Notes under the pieces: model-generated
Told to the model about the DNA's origin: nothing
Database searches by the model: none
The model's input: only the letters and a program-made list of their open reading frames with translations
Made by a program: the position numbers and the translations under genes
In this document: in pieces, positions 24,816 to 37,415 of the stretch
Numbering within the stretch: the first letter of the stretch is position 1
How the letters are laid out: each line of letters begins with the position of its first letter
Origin: Vitis vinifera
Lineage: Eukaryota > Streptophyta > Magnoliopsida > Vitales > Vitaceae
DNA: 64,000 bases
Assembly: GCF_030704535.1 (NCBI RefSeq)
Contig: NC_081807.1
Span: forward strand, 4,691,001-4,755,000
Direction of reading: 5' to 3'

Positions 24816-24992
24816 TCAAAGAAGAAAACCGATAAAAGGGACAGAAACATCATTGCCAACTGAGGCTGAGTTTGCCAAAAGCGGCGTGGCATTGTGGTTG
24901 ATGACTAGCCCGACTGCCTCCGCGAAAACAAGCACAAACTCTACTGCCATTTTCAGCAGTGATATACACATTTCCAGTCTCTGAATCACCAT
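24816..24992 (-). CDS. possible small hydrophobic protein, up to 58 aa
   Basis: Minus-strand open frame starting at 24992 with further ATGs at 24971 and 24950. The product has a hydrophobic stretch (MAVEFVLVFAEAVGLVI) and ends VPFIGFLL. A TATA-like GTATATAAGC lies on the same strand at 25017-25008, about 60 bp before the third ATG, a plausible core-promoter spacing. GC content is higher than the surroundings. I do not recognise a family; it may be a chance frame or the first exon of something larger. Confidence 0.25.
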   Translation of the reverse strand: MVIQRLEMCISLLKMAVEFVLVFAEAVGLVINHNATPLLANSASVGNDVSVPFIGFLL

Positions 24993-25083
24993 TACAGCAA
25001 TAGAAATGCTTATATACTCTTGGCTATACTGTTCTCTTTATCGCATCCCGCGTCTCTCTCTCTATTTGAGTCTTGGTCTCCAT

Positions 25084-25109
25084 TAATATATATATATATA
25101 TATATATAC
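25084..25109. repeat. (TA)n microsatellite
   Basis: About 12 uninterrupted TA units. Confidence 0.9.
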
Positions 25110-26429
25110 ACTACAAGCTGTTGATTTGCCATGGCGATAATCAAAGGCAGGTTCAAAAATGGCCTTTGGACTCCTCCAAGGGACACCCCACCTTTCTCTC
25201 TCAAACAGTCAAACCCATATACAAATAATATCGCCCCACGCTTTTTTTACGCTCAAGTTGGCGATTGGTGATTAGGCATATGAGTGAGTTATCCGATCTG
25301 AACACAGGACAAGCTTCAAAATATGAAATCTGCGTGTATTTTTATATGACTGCTCGATGGATTTGAAGGTTGAGTTATCCTTGGAAACAGTCATATGGAA
25401 ACAAGAATGATAGACCCAGCTGATTTTCACCTTAAATAGTATTACCCTGACAATGAAACCATTACCCAAGTGGGTTTATAATTATTCCACAGCTTGTCTC
25501 AGGACCCTTATCCACCCCTTAGAAAAAAAAAAAAAAAAATCTTTTTGAAAAAAGTGTTACAACCCTAGATAAGGAGTGGATAAGGATGTGAATTATTGAG
25601 ATGGCAGCAGATTTATGGTTAGGAATAAGGGAAATAGTGCCACAGAAATGCAGACTGTATGGGAGGTGTCAATTTCAGGGGTGGTTCAGAAAATAAATAA
25701 ATAAATTTTTTTGTCTGTGGACACTTAATTGGTTCTGGCTTTCTTGTGTTATTCCATTTTGTCATTTTGCTTCAAAGAAACATTATCAATCTCTAGGCTG
25801 GGACCTTTGCCTAAAGAATCTGAGCAATATTGTTAATCGACATGCATTATTTCATGCTGAAATCGTAACATTTCTTTCAAATCTTGAAAGACAATGGTAT
25901 ATGCCTGGAACATCTCGACTCTAATTGCCTAGAATAAGTATGAAAAGTTCTGCTATTTTTGGAATTATAGTTTAGCAATGAGTATAGCAACTTACAAAGA
26001 GAGGTCGATTTTTTTGATGGCTTGAAGTGAATTTTGAGTCTACAAAGGATTATAGGTAGCTATTTAGAAAAATAGTAAGATATTGAATTTCCAATTAAAA
26101 TATTTAAAAATATGTATTGAAATCTAAACTATTGAAAGATATAAATAATTAAGATCGAGATATAAATAAATATGATGAACATATAAAGAAATGAAATCGA
26201 TGTATAAACAAATAAGATCAAAGTACAATATAATAAGAGTAAGGTATAAAATAATAGGACTCATATGTGATACAAATGAATGAGACTTGATTACAAAATA
26301 ATGAGATATAAATATTACCACTTGATTAGTAATGTGTTTTAGTAAGTCTAAAAACTTTCTTATATATATAATTTTTACAAAATTAAGAATAATTTTCTCA
26401 TGAATTCAATCTATTTATCCCAGACAACA

Positions 26430-26468
<39 letters not shown>

Positions 26469-27125
26469 ATATGTGTCACATGATTTTTTTTTTTTTTCTA
26501 ATATGAAATTAGTGTTAACACCTTTAATTTGTTGAAAAATTCATTGAGGTCCATCTATGGAGATAAAATTTAATATTTGATTGACTCATTGAAGAATTCA
26601 TATGTTAAAGTCCTAGAATTTATAAAATGTTCATTCTAATTCTAGTGGGACTTTGAAAGCAACCAACAAAAAGAAATCTTGATATGGTTCTCAATGATAT
26701 AAAGAGACTTTAACTTGATGAAAATTTTACTCAAAGGTTGATTTCCTTGATTAGAACTCAAGATGCATCCACATTGGGATAAATGTGTTTAAAGGATCCA
26801 AGTATAAAGAAAATGTGCAAAGTGAGTATGATTTAGATACTTTTAAGTTTGGTAATACTTGGTCTTTGTAATTGATCATTATACAATGGATTGTTTAATA
26901 GTGGGTTTTTCCTTTGAATATAGTTTACATGTAACACGTGATTATTTTTATTTTATTTATTTATCACATACTCACATTACTATAGTATTTTGTTTTAATT
27001 ATATTTGTGTAATGGATTGAAATATATTTTATTTAAAAGTATATTAATTGATAGGTAGGTGAATCAATTGATTGGACATCAAATAATTTTATGTATAGAA
27101 TGTTGAATTACTAATTTTCCTAAAA
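25110..27125. other. intergenic, AT-rich, with simple repeats
   Basis: No gene recognised. 26140-26310 is a degenerate array with a 20-25 bp unit of the form GAT(C/G)..ATATAAA.AAAT. 26432-26466 is an (AT)n run. Poly-T at 26486-26497. Confidence 0.5.
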
Positions 27126-27400
27126 GCTTAAACTTATAAGATTTAGGTTCAATATACGTACATATCAAGCTTTTTAACACCCTCTCTTATGTGTGGTCCC
27201 ATATCCACACGTGAAGAGACAAACAAATGCAAATAACCTTTTCTAGACTTCCAAACATGCAAATAAGGAACAAACATGCGAATTGCAGAGAGGTGGCTCG
27301 AACCCACAACCCACAGTCAAACCAAGCTCTGATACCATGTTAAATGGGTTTGAATAGAATTCATTCCCAAAAGCTAGCTTGGAGAGGTGACCAATCTACA
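27126..27400 (-). repeat. SINE-like or tRNA-related interspersed repeat
   Basis: The minus strand carries CATGGTATCAGAGCTTGG followed 24 bases on by GGGTTCGAGCC, resembling A- and B-box spacing of a tRNA-derived repeat. The flanking AAAAGCTTAAACTTATAAG and CCACACGTGAAGAG belong to a common plant dispersed repeat. Limits are approximate. TGGTATCAGAGC also resembles a retroelement primer site, so an LTR remnant is the alternative. Confidence 0.4.
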
Positions 27401-30400
27401 TATATGAACAACATAATAACCCAATAACTTGGCGACGTGGAACAAATTCAACTTCTAACATAGAAGATTAAAATTATAAATACAGAGTTAGAAAAATTTC
27501 ATTTATAAGAATATGGTATTACAACTTGTGTAACTCCATCTTTATGAGATTTCATTTGTACATAAAGTTTATGACTAATAGAGGAAGATGAAAAAGTGTA
27601 ATTTATACAATTACATGAATGTATTCAAGTTGGTAGTTTACCATTGTCCATTAATCTGTGTATAATGTTTATAAATAATGAGTATAACTTTCATATAATC
27701 TTTTATGAGAATATTAAGAGTTATAAATCTTTTTTATAAAGTTAAGGTCCTAAGTCACATTGCATTCTTATGTTTTTAGTTGTTTTACTTATAACAACAT
27801 ATACCACACAATTGACTCATCTACTAAATGAGAATGGTGAGTTGAAGACCTTGACCCAACAATTCACAAAATGACTCAAATTCACATTACAAGTGTTATC
27901 AGTATCATGGATTAAGACAAGAATATAATTATTATTTTGTCATTTCTTTATTTCTTATACCTATTATGCATTATGCATCCAAATTGATTTTCCAAAATAA
28001 TTATTTCACATAAAGTTTATTTAACAAATGATATTAGTGTCAATCAATTTTGGATCATAAAACATATTTTTTGAATTTTGGTTATTATTTGATCTTATGG
28101 ACTACTAAAGGATATATATGATATGATGAATCTGAATAATGAATCAATATACATTTCCGATGTTTCGTAATTTTAATCATATCTATTGCATAATTTTACG
28201 AAAGTTGCAAAAATATGATTTGTAATTTAAACATGTAATAATAGAAATCTTAAGAGATAGTTTTATCTAGTATGATGTTTACTTGTTTGTTTATGGTTGA
28301 TCATGTTATATGTTGTTCAATTTATGAAACAAGTGTTGATTAATCCAACCGAGGATCATCACTATGTTTGATTATATAATAGAAGTTCAATAATAAAAGA
28401 TTGATGAAGTTTTTACCCAACAAGATTAAACTTTTTTACATTTAATACTTTCATTTTAATAGTTATTATCATATTTATATAATTTATAAATTATTATAAT
28501 AGTTAATATAACCTTAATTGTTGTTTTTAAATTAATATTCTAGTGTATTAGGGAAGACATCAAAGTTTCCTTTCAAATAAGATTAGAAATGCTTCCCTTT
28601 AACGAAATCACATTTCTAAATCATGGTTATTAGCTTGTTGTAGGAACTCTGGTTAGTGTTGCATGTGGTTCTCCTATGTCTTGGTTAAGCTCATCAATTT
28701 TCAACTCTTTGGACCCAAAATCTACGTCCTATTCAACAAGGCAAATATCCCGAGATCAAAACAAACTCAACTACTGTTAGCAATCAAGCTCATATATCTA
28801 ATTCATCCTTCCAAAACAGATTAGTCAATTCAAAACCAAAAATGATACTACAAGTTACTCAAGATTCATTCCACTGAAAACTAATATAGTTGCTATTGAG
28901 GAAATTGGAAAATGCTAACAAAGATTTATATATGATAACGAGAATTACAAACAAGAGATCACTAGTAAATTAAACAACATACCCTTAAATTTGATTTAAC
29001 TAAAAATCCAATAATCAATTCACTTAAACAAAGTACATGTGTATAACTACTACATAACAATAAATATTTAGAAGAGCCAGACGACATCTACAAAGTCCAC
29101 AGAAGTAGAAGCTAGAACTCCTCGTCCAAAGATGCCTTGGCTTTAGGTGGTGTCAATATGCTTGTTGGACATGGGAAACACATTCCTAACAACGCCTGTA
29201 TGCCCGCCTTTACGCAGTACATCTAGAGACCCTATTGCTTCCATTCCTTGAGTGGTGACGATCAATAAAATAATCAACCTAAAAAAACACAAATACAATA
29301 GGAAAAGCTAAGGTGCATTCACTTGCAAAATCTAGAAAATCTTACATAAATTACCCTTAATGAATTCACACGTTAACAATAAGTTCTTCCCAAAAACTAG
29401 GAAAAGGCTCCTTGCTTCTGACCTTGTCCACCTCAAGAAACCTCTCCTACAATCTTTTTTGCAAATTCACTATTGATCAAATGTAGCTCAATCCAACATT
29501 TTTTTTTCCAGTTTCTCACCCTTAGTTCCCACCATTTTGTGAATCCAGAACCTTTAGGCTTAAATGAACAGAAAAATGCACCTTATGATGTGATGTTGCT
29601 TCCTCTACATCTTCTGCATAGGGATGAAAAAAATAAAATAAAATAAAACACACACACACACAAAGACTAAAAGAAACAAACACATAAATAAAAACCAAAG
29701 CAAAGACCCAAAAAAAAAAAAAAAAGCAAGAAAGAAAATATATGCAATTTTATTATCAGACATGATTTTTCCCTTTTTTATGTTAAAATTCTTATTATTA
29801 ATCATATTTGTACCTATGGAAGGTAAAGGTAGTACCTACAGAATGTAAAGGTAATACCTATAAGACATGTAGCACACATGTACATAAGTTCCTGACTTAC
29901 TTGAAGTGGCCATGAAACGATGGATTCGATCGTGCACCCAAGGTTGCAAAGGTAGTATCTAAGGAAGGAAAAAGCAATACCTAAGGAAGAGAATATAGTA
30001 CCTAATAAGGGTATGTCATCAATCAACTCCAATGTAAAATCTAGAGAGAAACTTATTGATCATCTTGTGGGCTTGGTACATAACGAAATACAAGGGTATA
30101 AACTATATTCTCTAGCCTTGGTACTGATAGAAAAGAAGTTAGGGTTGAGTTGAGAAAAATCCAAGTTTGAGAAAAGATTTTAGTGAATTCTGAATCCCAA
30201 CTTCAAAAATAGTCATAAAAAACTGGCATATGCCTGGGAGCATAAAGAAAGCATCCAAAAAGAAAAAAATGTGAAATGAGCAAGTGAGTTTAGATAGAGC
30301 ATCGAGAGAGGATGTTTTATAGAGTATTTATCCAAGAAAAAAAATGAGGAAAGGAGAGCATGGAGCTCCATCGCAAGAAAGCAAAAGAATAAGAGAGTGA

Positions 30401-30707
30401 CCCGCCAGCTTAGAATCATAAATCGGAAGGGAATCGGATAAGAGATTGTGTTCTTCTCTATGTGTGTATGTATTTTTGTGGGGAAGCATGTGTGTGTGAG
30501 CGAGAAAGAGACAAAGAGAGGTTACATAGAAAAGAGTATTTGGGATATTTGGAGTAGCTATGGGTTTAAAAACAGAGTGTTTGATACTAGTTTAAGTTGT
30601 ACTTTCAATGTTCAGATTAAGGGTATTTGCTACAGTATGCCTTCATTTAGGGAATAGTCTTTGATCATGTTAAATATTTGGTTAAAAGGGATGAAATAAT
30701 CCCTGAA
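27401..30707. other. intergenic, no gene recognised
   Basis: AT-rich. 29817-30003 has several spaced copies of a motif like GGTA.TACCTA. (AC)n of 8 units near 29648-29663. Short open frames show no protein family features. Confidence 0.4.
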
Positions 30708-31286
30708 TGAAGAATCAACAAACTTCATCCGCCTCAATCACTACCCACCTTGCTCCATTCCTCACCTAGCTCTGGGCGTTGGTCGCCACAAGGATTCCGG
30801 AGCCTTAACTTTCCTTGCTCAGGATGATGTTGGAGGGTTGGAAGTAAATCGAAAAACCGATGGAGAATGGGTTCGAGTTAAGCCCACCCCAGATGCTTAT
30901 ATCATCAATGTTGGGGATATAGTTCAGGTACCACCCAAGAACTTTGAATTATAAGTACATGCTTATCAGTACTGTTTGGCTCAAGGAATTTTACACTCAT
31001 TTGGCTAATTCTACTGATATTAAACCAGGTCTGGAGCAACGATACTTATGAAAGTGTGGAGCACAGGGTGATGGAGAATTCAGAGAGGTAAAGGTTCTCG
31101 ATTCCGTTCGTTTTGAGTCCCGGGCACCATGTTTGGGTGAAGCCCTTGGAGGAGCTGACGAAGGGGGAAAAGCCAAAGTATAGAGCATACAACTGGGGAA
31201 AGTTCTTTGTTACGAGAAGGCGCAATAATTTCAAGAAGCTTGATGTGGAAAACCTCCAAATTTCTCATTTCAAGGTATCAGAGTAA
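30708..31286 (+). pseudogene. 2OG dioxygenase pseudogene, 5'-truncated
   Basis: Only the 3' part of exon 2 (30708-30927, starting within FEEST) and all of exon 3 (31029-31286) remain, with the family intron between. The iron-binding HKD motif and the distal His are present. Codon 278 of the family numbering is TAA (NSER then stop) just before the RxS motif. Exon 1 is absent; the upstream sequence is unrelated. The conserved 3' flank follows to about 31520. Confidence 0.92.
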
Positions 31287-32225
31287 AAGGGTCAGTGGGA
31301 CATTATCTATCATGTATTCAATAAGAGCTTCTTTTAGCTCTCTGAAGTTGGCCATGCAGTATAGGATGCGTATATGCATGGAGAATTTTGAGGTTTGGTG
31401 TGAAAAAAATAATGTAATTTGCTTGATAAATAAGCAGCAATGCATGCTGCATTAATGGAATAGTCATTTTCCTCCTTTATCGGGAAGAAAGTTATTAAGA
31501 TCAATGGATCCTAAATAAGCATGTAGTCACAATTAACAAATTTAATAATTTTTAAAAACATTTTGAATCCTATGATATACACCCAAGAAGAAGTGAATGA
31601 ATTGAATGTGAATTTCTTTTTCAAATTTTAGTAGAAAAAGATACGAATAATAAAAACTAAAGTAAAAATGAAATGGGAAGAAAGAGATATAATCAATACA
31701 TTTACAATGGTTCACGATTCTCTATGTCCACATATCAACTTTGCTTATTCTAAAATTTATTTTAAATAAAATATTATTTTTAAATTATTATAATTTATTT
31801 TAAACAAAAAATTTAATTATATCTTTAAGATGGCGTTAATATCTATATTTCATTATATATATTAAAATAGTATTGTAAACCTGCGATCGTGTTCGTACTT
31901 GAAAAAAAAAGGACAAGACTCACTTTGCATTGATGAAAAATTGATTTTTAGAAAATGGTTTTAGGCCACTTATCTTTATTTTATTTTTAAATGGAAAACA
32001 AAATAAAAATGAAAATTCTAAGTATGAAACTTGAAAGAAAAAGACAAGTTTATGAAAAACTGAATTTGGGTTCAAGGGTCAGGTTACTTATCGAGAAGGT
32101 AGGATGATTAGTCATAACACCCCTCTATACCCTAAAATCAAGTCTCTAATAATCAAGTTAATATAAGAATGACAATTGATTAGAAAGTCAACAAATACCA
32201 AGTAATGATCAATGATGTATTATGA
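31287..32225. other. intergenic, AT-rich
   Basis: 31287-31530 is the conserved dioxygenase 3' flank. The rest shows no gene. Confidence 0.5.
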
Positions 32226-32239
32226 TTGAGTTATAATTA

Positions 32240-32998
32240 TGGTTTTAAAAATTGGACCGAATCAATCAGTCATGATTTCGGTCTGGTCTGATCAATTGGG
32301 CTAGAAAGTGGTTAGACCAGAATTGGACCAATTAAATCGGTGGTCCGACCAATGAACCGGATTATTCAGATGGAATCGTCCGATTCAACTTTTTTTTTTC
32401 CCATTGTCGCCACCCCCACCCGCGCGCGCTGGAAAAGCCGAAAAGCTCTTCCCCTTTTTGCCCATCGGAAGGCCCCCCCACCTAGCCCTAAAAGTGGAAA
32501 CCCCACCCCCCAAAACCCCGTTGGAACCCTTTTTTGTGTGCTCCTCTCCTCTCTTTTTCCATTTTTTTTTTAATTATTTATTACCTCATTTCATTATTAT
32601 TTATTTTCTTTTATATTTATTATTTTTATTTCATGATGTTTAAAACTTATGATTTTAATTTAAATTAATGAAAACATTATAATTTTAAATAAATTCATGA
32701 TTTTAAAATAAGTTTTTATTTAAAAATGAATTTTAAAATTTTAAAATTAAATTTAAAATTATGATTTTAATTTTAATTTCTAATTTGAAACTAATTTTCT
32801 TATTTTTAAATAAAATTTAAATTTTCAAATAACATATAAATTATTTTTTTTATTTTTATAATTATTTTTAATTTTAATAATTTATAAATTATATATTTAT
32901 GACGTCATCGATTCGACCGCAGTTCGACCACCGATTCGACTAGTGAACTGTGAACCAGTAACTTTTCCGATTCAATGATCGGTCCGATTTTGAAAACA
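32240..32998. mobile_element. MULE-like non-autonomous DNA transposon
   Basis: 759 bp with inverted ends: TGGTTTTAAAAATTGGACCG at the left and, reversed, TGTTTTCAAAATCGGACCG at the right. Flanks TTGAGTTATAATTA (32226-32239) and TTGACTATAATTA (32999-33011) look like a slightly eroded target duplication of 9 bp or more. No transposase. The inside has a GC-rich block (32404-32530) unlike the surroundings, followed by very AT-rich sequence. Confidence 0.7.
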
Positions 32999-33424
32999 TT
33001 GACTATAATTAAACAAAGAGGCAAAGAAAGGACGAACGTACTTGAGCAGTAAGCTAAGGGAGAAGGCAAAGATCAATCGTTAGTCAATCAAGCCTAGCAA
33101 TTAAAAACAATAATCAAAGGAGAAAAAATCATATGTTGGGCCTACCAATGTCCAATTTATTTGCATGAATTAATTTTAGGAATTTCATCTTCCTAATGAT
33201 CATGGAGAAAAAGATAATAGAAATTTGGAGAAAATTCCATTATTTTTAAAAACATAGAATTTATTCATATTTATTAAAAAAAATTGGAAAATTATTAAAA
33301 ATCAAAGAAAATAGAAAAAGGGTCCATGCCGAAAGGAAAATGGCAGCAAAAATTTATTGAAAATAGATTTTATTAATTTGAAGAGAATTACTGAGGAGGG
33401 ATTTTAAAAGGGGAATGAATTTTG

Positions 33425-33900
33425 TCAAAAATTTAAATTTAAAATCAATTTTTCAAAAAAGAAGAGGGTGGTAGTACACTTGAGCATTATGCGCAGAATT
33501 GCACACCTAAGAAGGTGGCCCATGCACGTAGGAATTTCATGCACGTGGGAAGAGGGGAAAGGAGCTTGTGGGAACACCATCTGCAAATTGTTCAATGTCA
33601 CAAAACTTGTTACACTCACTGCTTTTCCAGGTTTACTCTTCTGATCACTTCTTTCAGGAATGACTGCAGTTGACTTGTATAACACTGATCTTCTCGTGGA
33701 CAAATTTAAGTCTGAGTTCCGGTTCTGGTCCATGGAGTTGTGTATAATTTCATGTAAGATGGATGAGTCTTCTTCATGATATTTTCCAAAAGCTCCTTTC
33801 CCTTCAGCATTTGGGGATTGAACCATTTCAGTAGCCGCTTGTATGGACACCATATCAGTCACTGCTTGCACAATTTGGAGATGGAAATCCAGAAACTGAT
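33425..33900 (-). pseudogene. unidentified host-gene fragment
   Basis: An open minus-strand frame (33871-33425, extendable upstream to about 33955 without a stop) with protein-like composition: [28 protein letters not shown], then [18 protein letters not shown] do not recognise the family. It follows the polynucleotide phosphorylase fragment on the same strand and is probably part of the same captured block. Confidence 0.35.
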
Positions 33901-34039
33901 CAAAACAGGCGGCCGGAAGTGCTAGTGGTGTAGATGATCCAGGAACCTGTGCACCAAACTACCTTAACAATGGAAAACTAATGGGGCAGACCCAGTAGTA
34001 TCTTCTCCAACCTTACCACTCACAGCCATCAAGTTGGGA

Positions 34040-34430
34040 AGTTCCTTCGGAATCTACATACAAAGCGCCCACCACCATTGGCAAAGGAAAAACCAGATCA
34101 ATTTCAATGTCAAATCTTTATGTGACTGCTGCGGAACAGTGCAGGTTAAGGAGTTGGCCAACTTCATTAATTGAGAACTCCGGGAAATTTCAGTGAAGCA
34201 TGAAGCGCTTTGTTGCAGGACCGTCCAGAGAAGCCAGTCGTTGAGCATCACCAGCTTGTGATGCCCCAAGTGTCACATTACAAAGGACCTGTTTACCTCC
34301 ACGTGAAAAGAGTGATGATCCATGCAATATAGGTAATTTGCCAGATTCACAATACAAAAGCCCAACTTCGTTGAGATGCCTTCCCTCAACTCTAAGTCTT
34401 TCTGCAAGCTTCGTCATATAATTTTTACAC
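34040..34430 (-). pseudogene. polynucleotide phosphorylase (mitochondrial type) fragment
   Basis: The minus strand reads MTKLAERLRVEGRHLNEV, LYCESGKLPILHGSSLFSRG, QVLCNVTLGA, DAQRLASLDGPATKRFMLH, then a stop, and FPEFSINEVG. This is part of the second RNase PH-like core of plant mitochondrial polynucleotide phosphorylase, which processes and degrades RNA. The Tyr codon after FMLH is a stop; the catalytic region beyond is lost or scrambled after about 34130. A fragment, not a gene. Confidence 0.8.
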
Positions 34431-34449
34431 CTTTACTGGGTTTTATCAA

Positions 34450-34640
34450 ACACCCATTTGGCTCTAGTAGACAACACATTAAGAACATCCACATCGCGGT
34501 ACTCACAATACCATGTAGGTCAATCTTTAGGATTTCTGCGACCCTTGTTGGCTCTAGACTGACAATGGAGAACTTGGAAAGAGGAGAGCGATGGGGATTG
34601 AATGAGCTGAGCAGGCCATCGGAGAAAGAACAAGGCAGTG
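34450..34640 (-). pseudogene. HD-ZIP III transcription factor START-domain fragment
   Basis: The minus strand gives IVSLEPTRVAEILK. After a one-base deletion and an AGA-to-TGA change it continues PTWYCEYRDVDVLNVLST. This is the conserved start of the lipid-binding START domain of class III HD-ZIP proteins (REVOLUTA/ATHB8 group). The homeodomain and the rest are absent. It lies directly upstream of the polynucleotide phosphorylase fragment on the same strand. Confidence 0.75.
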
Positions 34641-34679
34641 GCTTCACTCCTCGGATAACAGGCTTAATTTGACTGGCGC

Positions 34680-35708
34680 TATAACAACCGGGGTTTTAAT
34701 GACATGTCAGATTCAGGATCAGCAAAGTTATCATATAGTCGAATAGTAAAAAAGAATGGCGAAAATCCAAGTGTTAATATTTTGAAAAAGTTAATAAAAA
34801 GTCAATAGTATAAAATTTTCTTAGGTAAGATGCAAAGAGTAGAAATTTTAAAAAATAAATTTAAATTTGGAGAAAAATTCAACCATCAAATAATTATTGA
34901 TATTATTTTTGAAAAATTGAATATTAAGTATATTATGAGCATTAATTTAATTATAGAGAATTGTAGTGAGAAAAACTTGGTAAAAATTTATATCATATCA
35001 AATGGTTATAATGGATAATTAAAAAAAATCGAATTTAATTTTATAACAAATCAATAATTTTATAATTAGAATTAAATCTTATAGAATTAAAAAAACATCA
35101 AATAAAATTGAATTGAAATTAAATTAAGAGTAAATTATGATATATGAATTTAGGGAATATAAAAGGCTAAATTAATTAAATACTTAGTGAATTTAACTTT
35201 TGAAATTTTGATTCAATTGAGAAATTTGAAAAATAAAGTAAATTAAATAAAAGTTATATCAAAGGTTGAGAATATGATTTGTATAAATTGAATGACTAAA
35301 TAACTAATGGAATTAAGTTTTAGAATATTGCTTAAATTTTATTGGTAAATAAATATTGGTAAAATTAAAGGATTAAATATTATTATGAATTCTAGCTTCT
35401 TAATGTTGAAGAATTATTTTATGCTTTAGATTTTTTCTAAAATTGAATTTTTTTTTAATATATAATTAATGAAATCATGTCCTAAATGAATTTCATAATA
35501 AAAATATTTTAAGTGATTAAAGTCAAATTATTTTTTTTAAAAAAAGTAGACTTGTAGTAAATTTAATTAAGAATATAATAATATTTTTTGTAAGACAGTA
35601 AATCATATATTGAGTATAATTTATAATTATAGAATATGAAATAAATAATAATAATTTGATTCATTAAAAAAATGATACGCGTGACATTTTAAATTTGTTA
35701 TAATAAGA

Positions 35709-35776
<68 letters not shown>

Positions 35777-36885
35777 GAAAAATGTGAAATTATATTTAAG
35801 TAGATTTTTGGATTAAAATAAATAAATTTCTTAACAAGGTATGGTTGATAAAGAATAATAAAAAAAAAAAAAAAAGGGGCAAAACGGTGGCTTAAAGTTG
35901 AAAAGAGAGAGAAAAGAAAAATGAAAAAAAATAATAATAATAGGAATGTCTTGTGGGGTAAGAAAGAAGAATATAAAAGAGAGAGCGCAAACGGAAACAC
36001 AAAGGAAGAGAAGAAATAATGAGCTCCGTTTTGTATGAGATTTTAGAACACTCTATTTAACGTAAAGAACATTTTCACGGAATCTGATTTTAGTTTTAAC
36101 AGTTAGATTTTCAGATTTAATGTAGGGTGGTTTAACCCTAAAACTTTTATTTAATATTTTTTTTTGAAACAAAATTACATATTATGTTTTTGGGAGAAAA
36201 TAAATATTATTTATATTATTTGGAGTCTGATTATAGTTAGTGATAATTTTGAATAGTTTAAATGTATATAGTTGTAGTACATTAGATGTAAAATTACACT
36301 TTGATATATGATTGTGTTTTATTGAATTAGAATTTATATTTTGTGTGGGCGTAAAACACCTTACTAAGTAATGTGGAAATACTCATCCTTTTATTTTCTA
36401 AAATTTTTAGATGCAGATATAGTTTTTAAGGAACCATAAGAAGTATTCCAAAAAGTAAAAGAACCATAATAATAGTTGTTTTTCAATTATATTATATTTT
36501 AGCACTATTAATTTGATTTATAAGAACTTTTATAACTTACACTATATTTTATTAATTTGTAAAACTTTTTTTTTGTAAATGTTTGGCTTATCATTTTGGG
36601 TGATAAGATGTTTGAGAGATTTATTATACTTGTGAATAAGTGATAGTGTAATGATTGATTTTTGAAAAATAAAATAAAATAATATGATAGTGTAAATCTT
36701 AACTTAATAAATTAATTTGGGATTAGATGTTGTTTTATTGAAAAAAAAAAAAATCAAGTTATTAGCTTAATAAATTGATTTGGGATTAGATATTGTTTTA
36801 TCGAGAAAAAAAAATCAAGTTATCAAAGGTTGATTGGTAGATTGAATAGGTACAACCCTTAAAAGTCAAACCTTAAGTTCACCCA
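34680..36885. other. intergenic, very AT-rich
   Basis: No gene recognised. (AT)n of about 27 units at 35713-35767. A tandem duplication of about 70 bp lies at 36700-36830 (TAATAAATT.ATTTGGGATTAGAT). Confidence 0.5.
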
Positions 36886-37415
36886 GAATTTGGGTCGTGA
36901 CAGGCTTTGCTCGCACTATTGTGATCACTCCTCTTGTCCGGCCATGAAAAAGCCCAACTTCGGAGTTCAGGCTTTCTACTGTGAGAAGGATTGTGCAACT
37001 CATCTTTCTGATGCCACCGGGAGTACTCATACCCAAATTTCAGCATCTAACATAGTGGGTAACCATCATTTAATACAAGTTCCTTTCTAGACAAACTATC
37101 TTGGCCGGGCAGATTCATCATTTCTCTTCCAGTCCCCACCCTCGGATGTCCATCATGCAGAAGTCAATAAAATCACCAGAGGCAAAGGTATACTCCTTGT
37201 CAGATGATGTGTTTGACCTAAACTCCGAGGCTTCTTTTGATGTGAGTTCTGGGTATCTGAAAAACTCATATGTTCTTCGATCAAGTCGTTCCCTAACGCG
37301 AGGTCGATGCCAGGATAAGCCTTCAGCTTCCCATTTCTTCCACTATGTATTTCTCAAACGACACCCCCTAGAGAAGATAAGGCAACGAGAAAAGAAAAGA
37401 TGCAGAACTTAAAGA
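36886..37415 (+). other. unrecognised open stretches
   Basis: Two plus-strand frames (36890-37090 and 37101-37412) in a less AT-rich block, for example DRLCSHYCDHSSCPAMKK and SLSDDVFDLNSEASFDVSSG. No family recognised. Possibly another captured gene piece, possibly chance. Confidence 0.2.

Noticed and set aside
34040-34640. A working polynucleotide phosphorylase or HD-ZIP III gene
   Set aside because: Only small parts of each domain remain, with stops and a frameshift.
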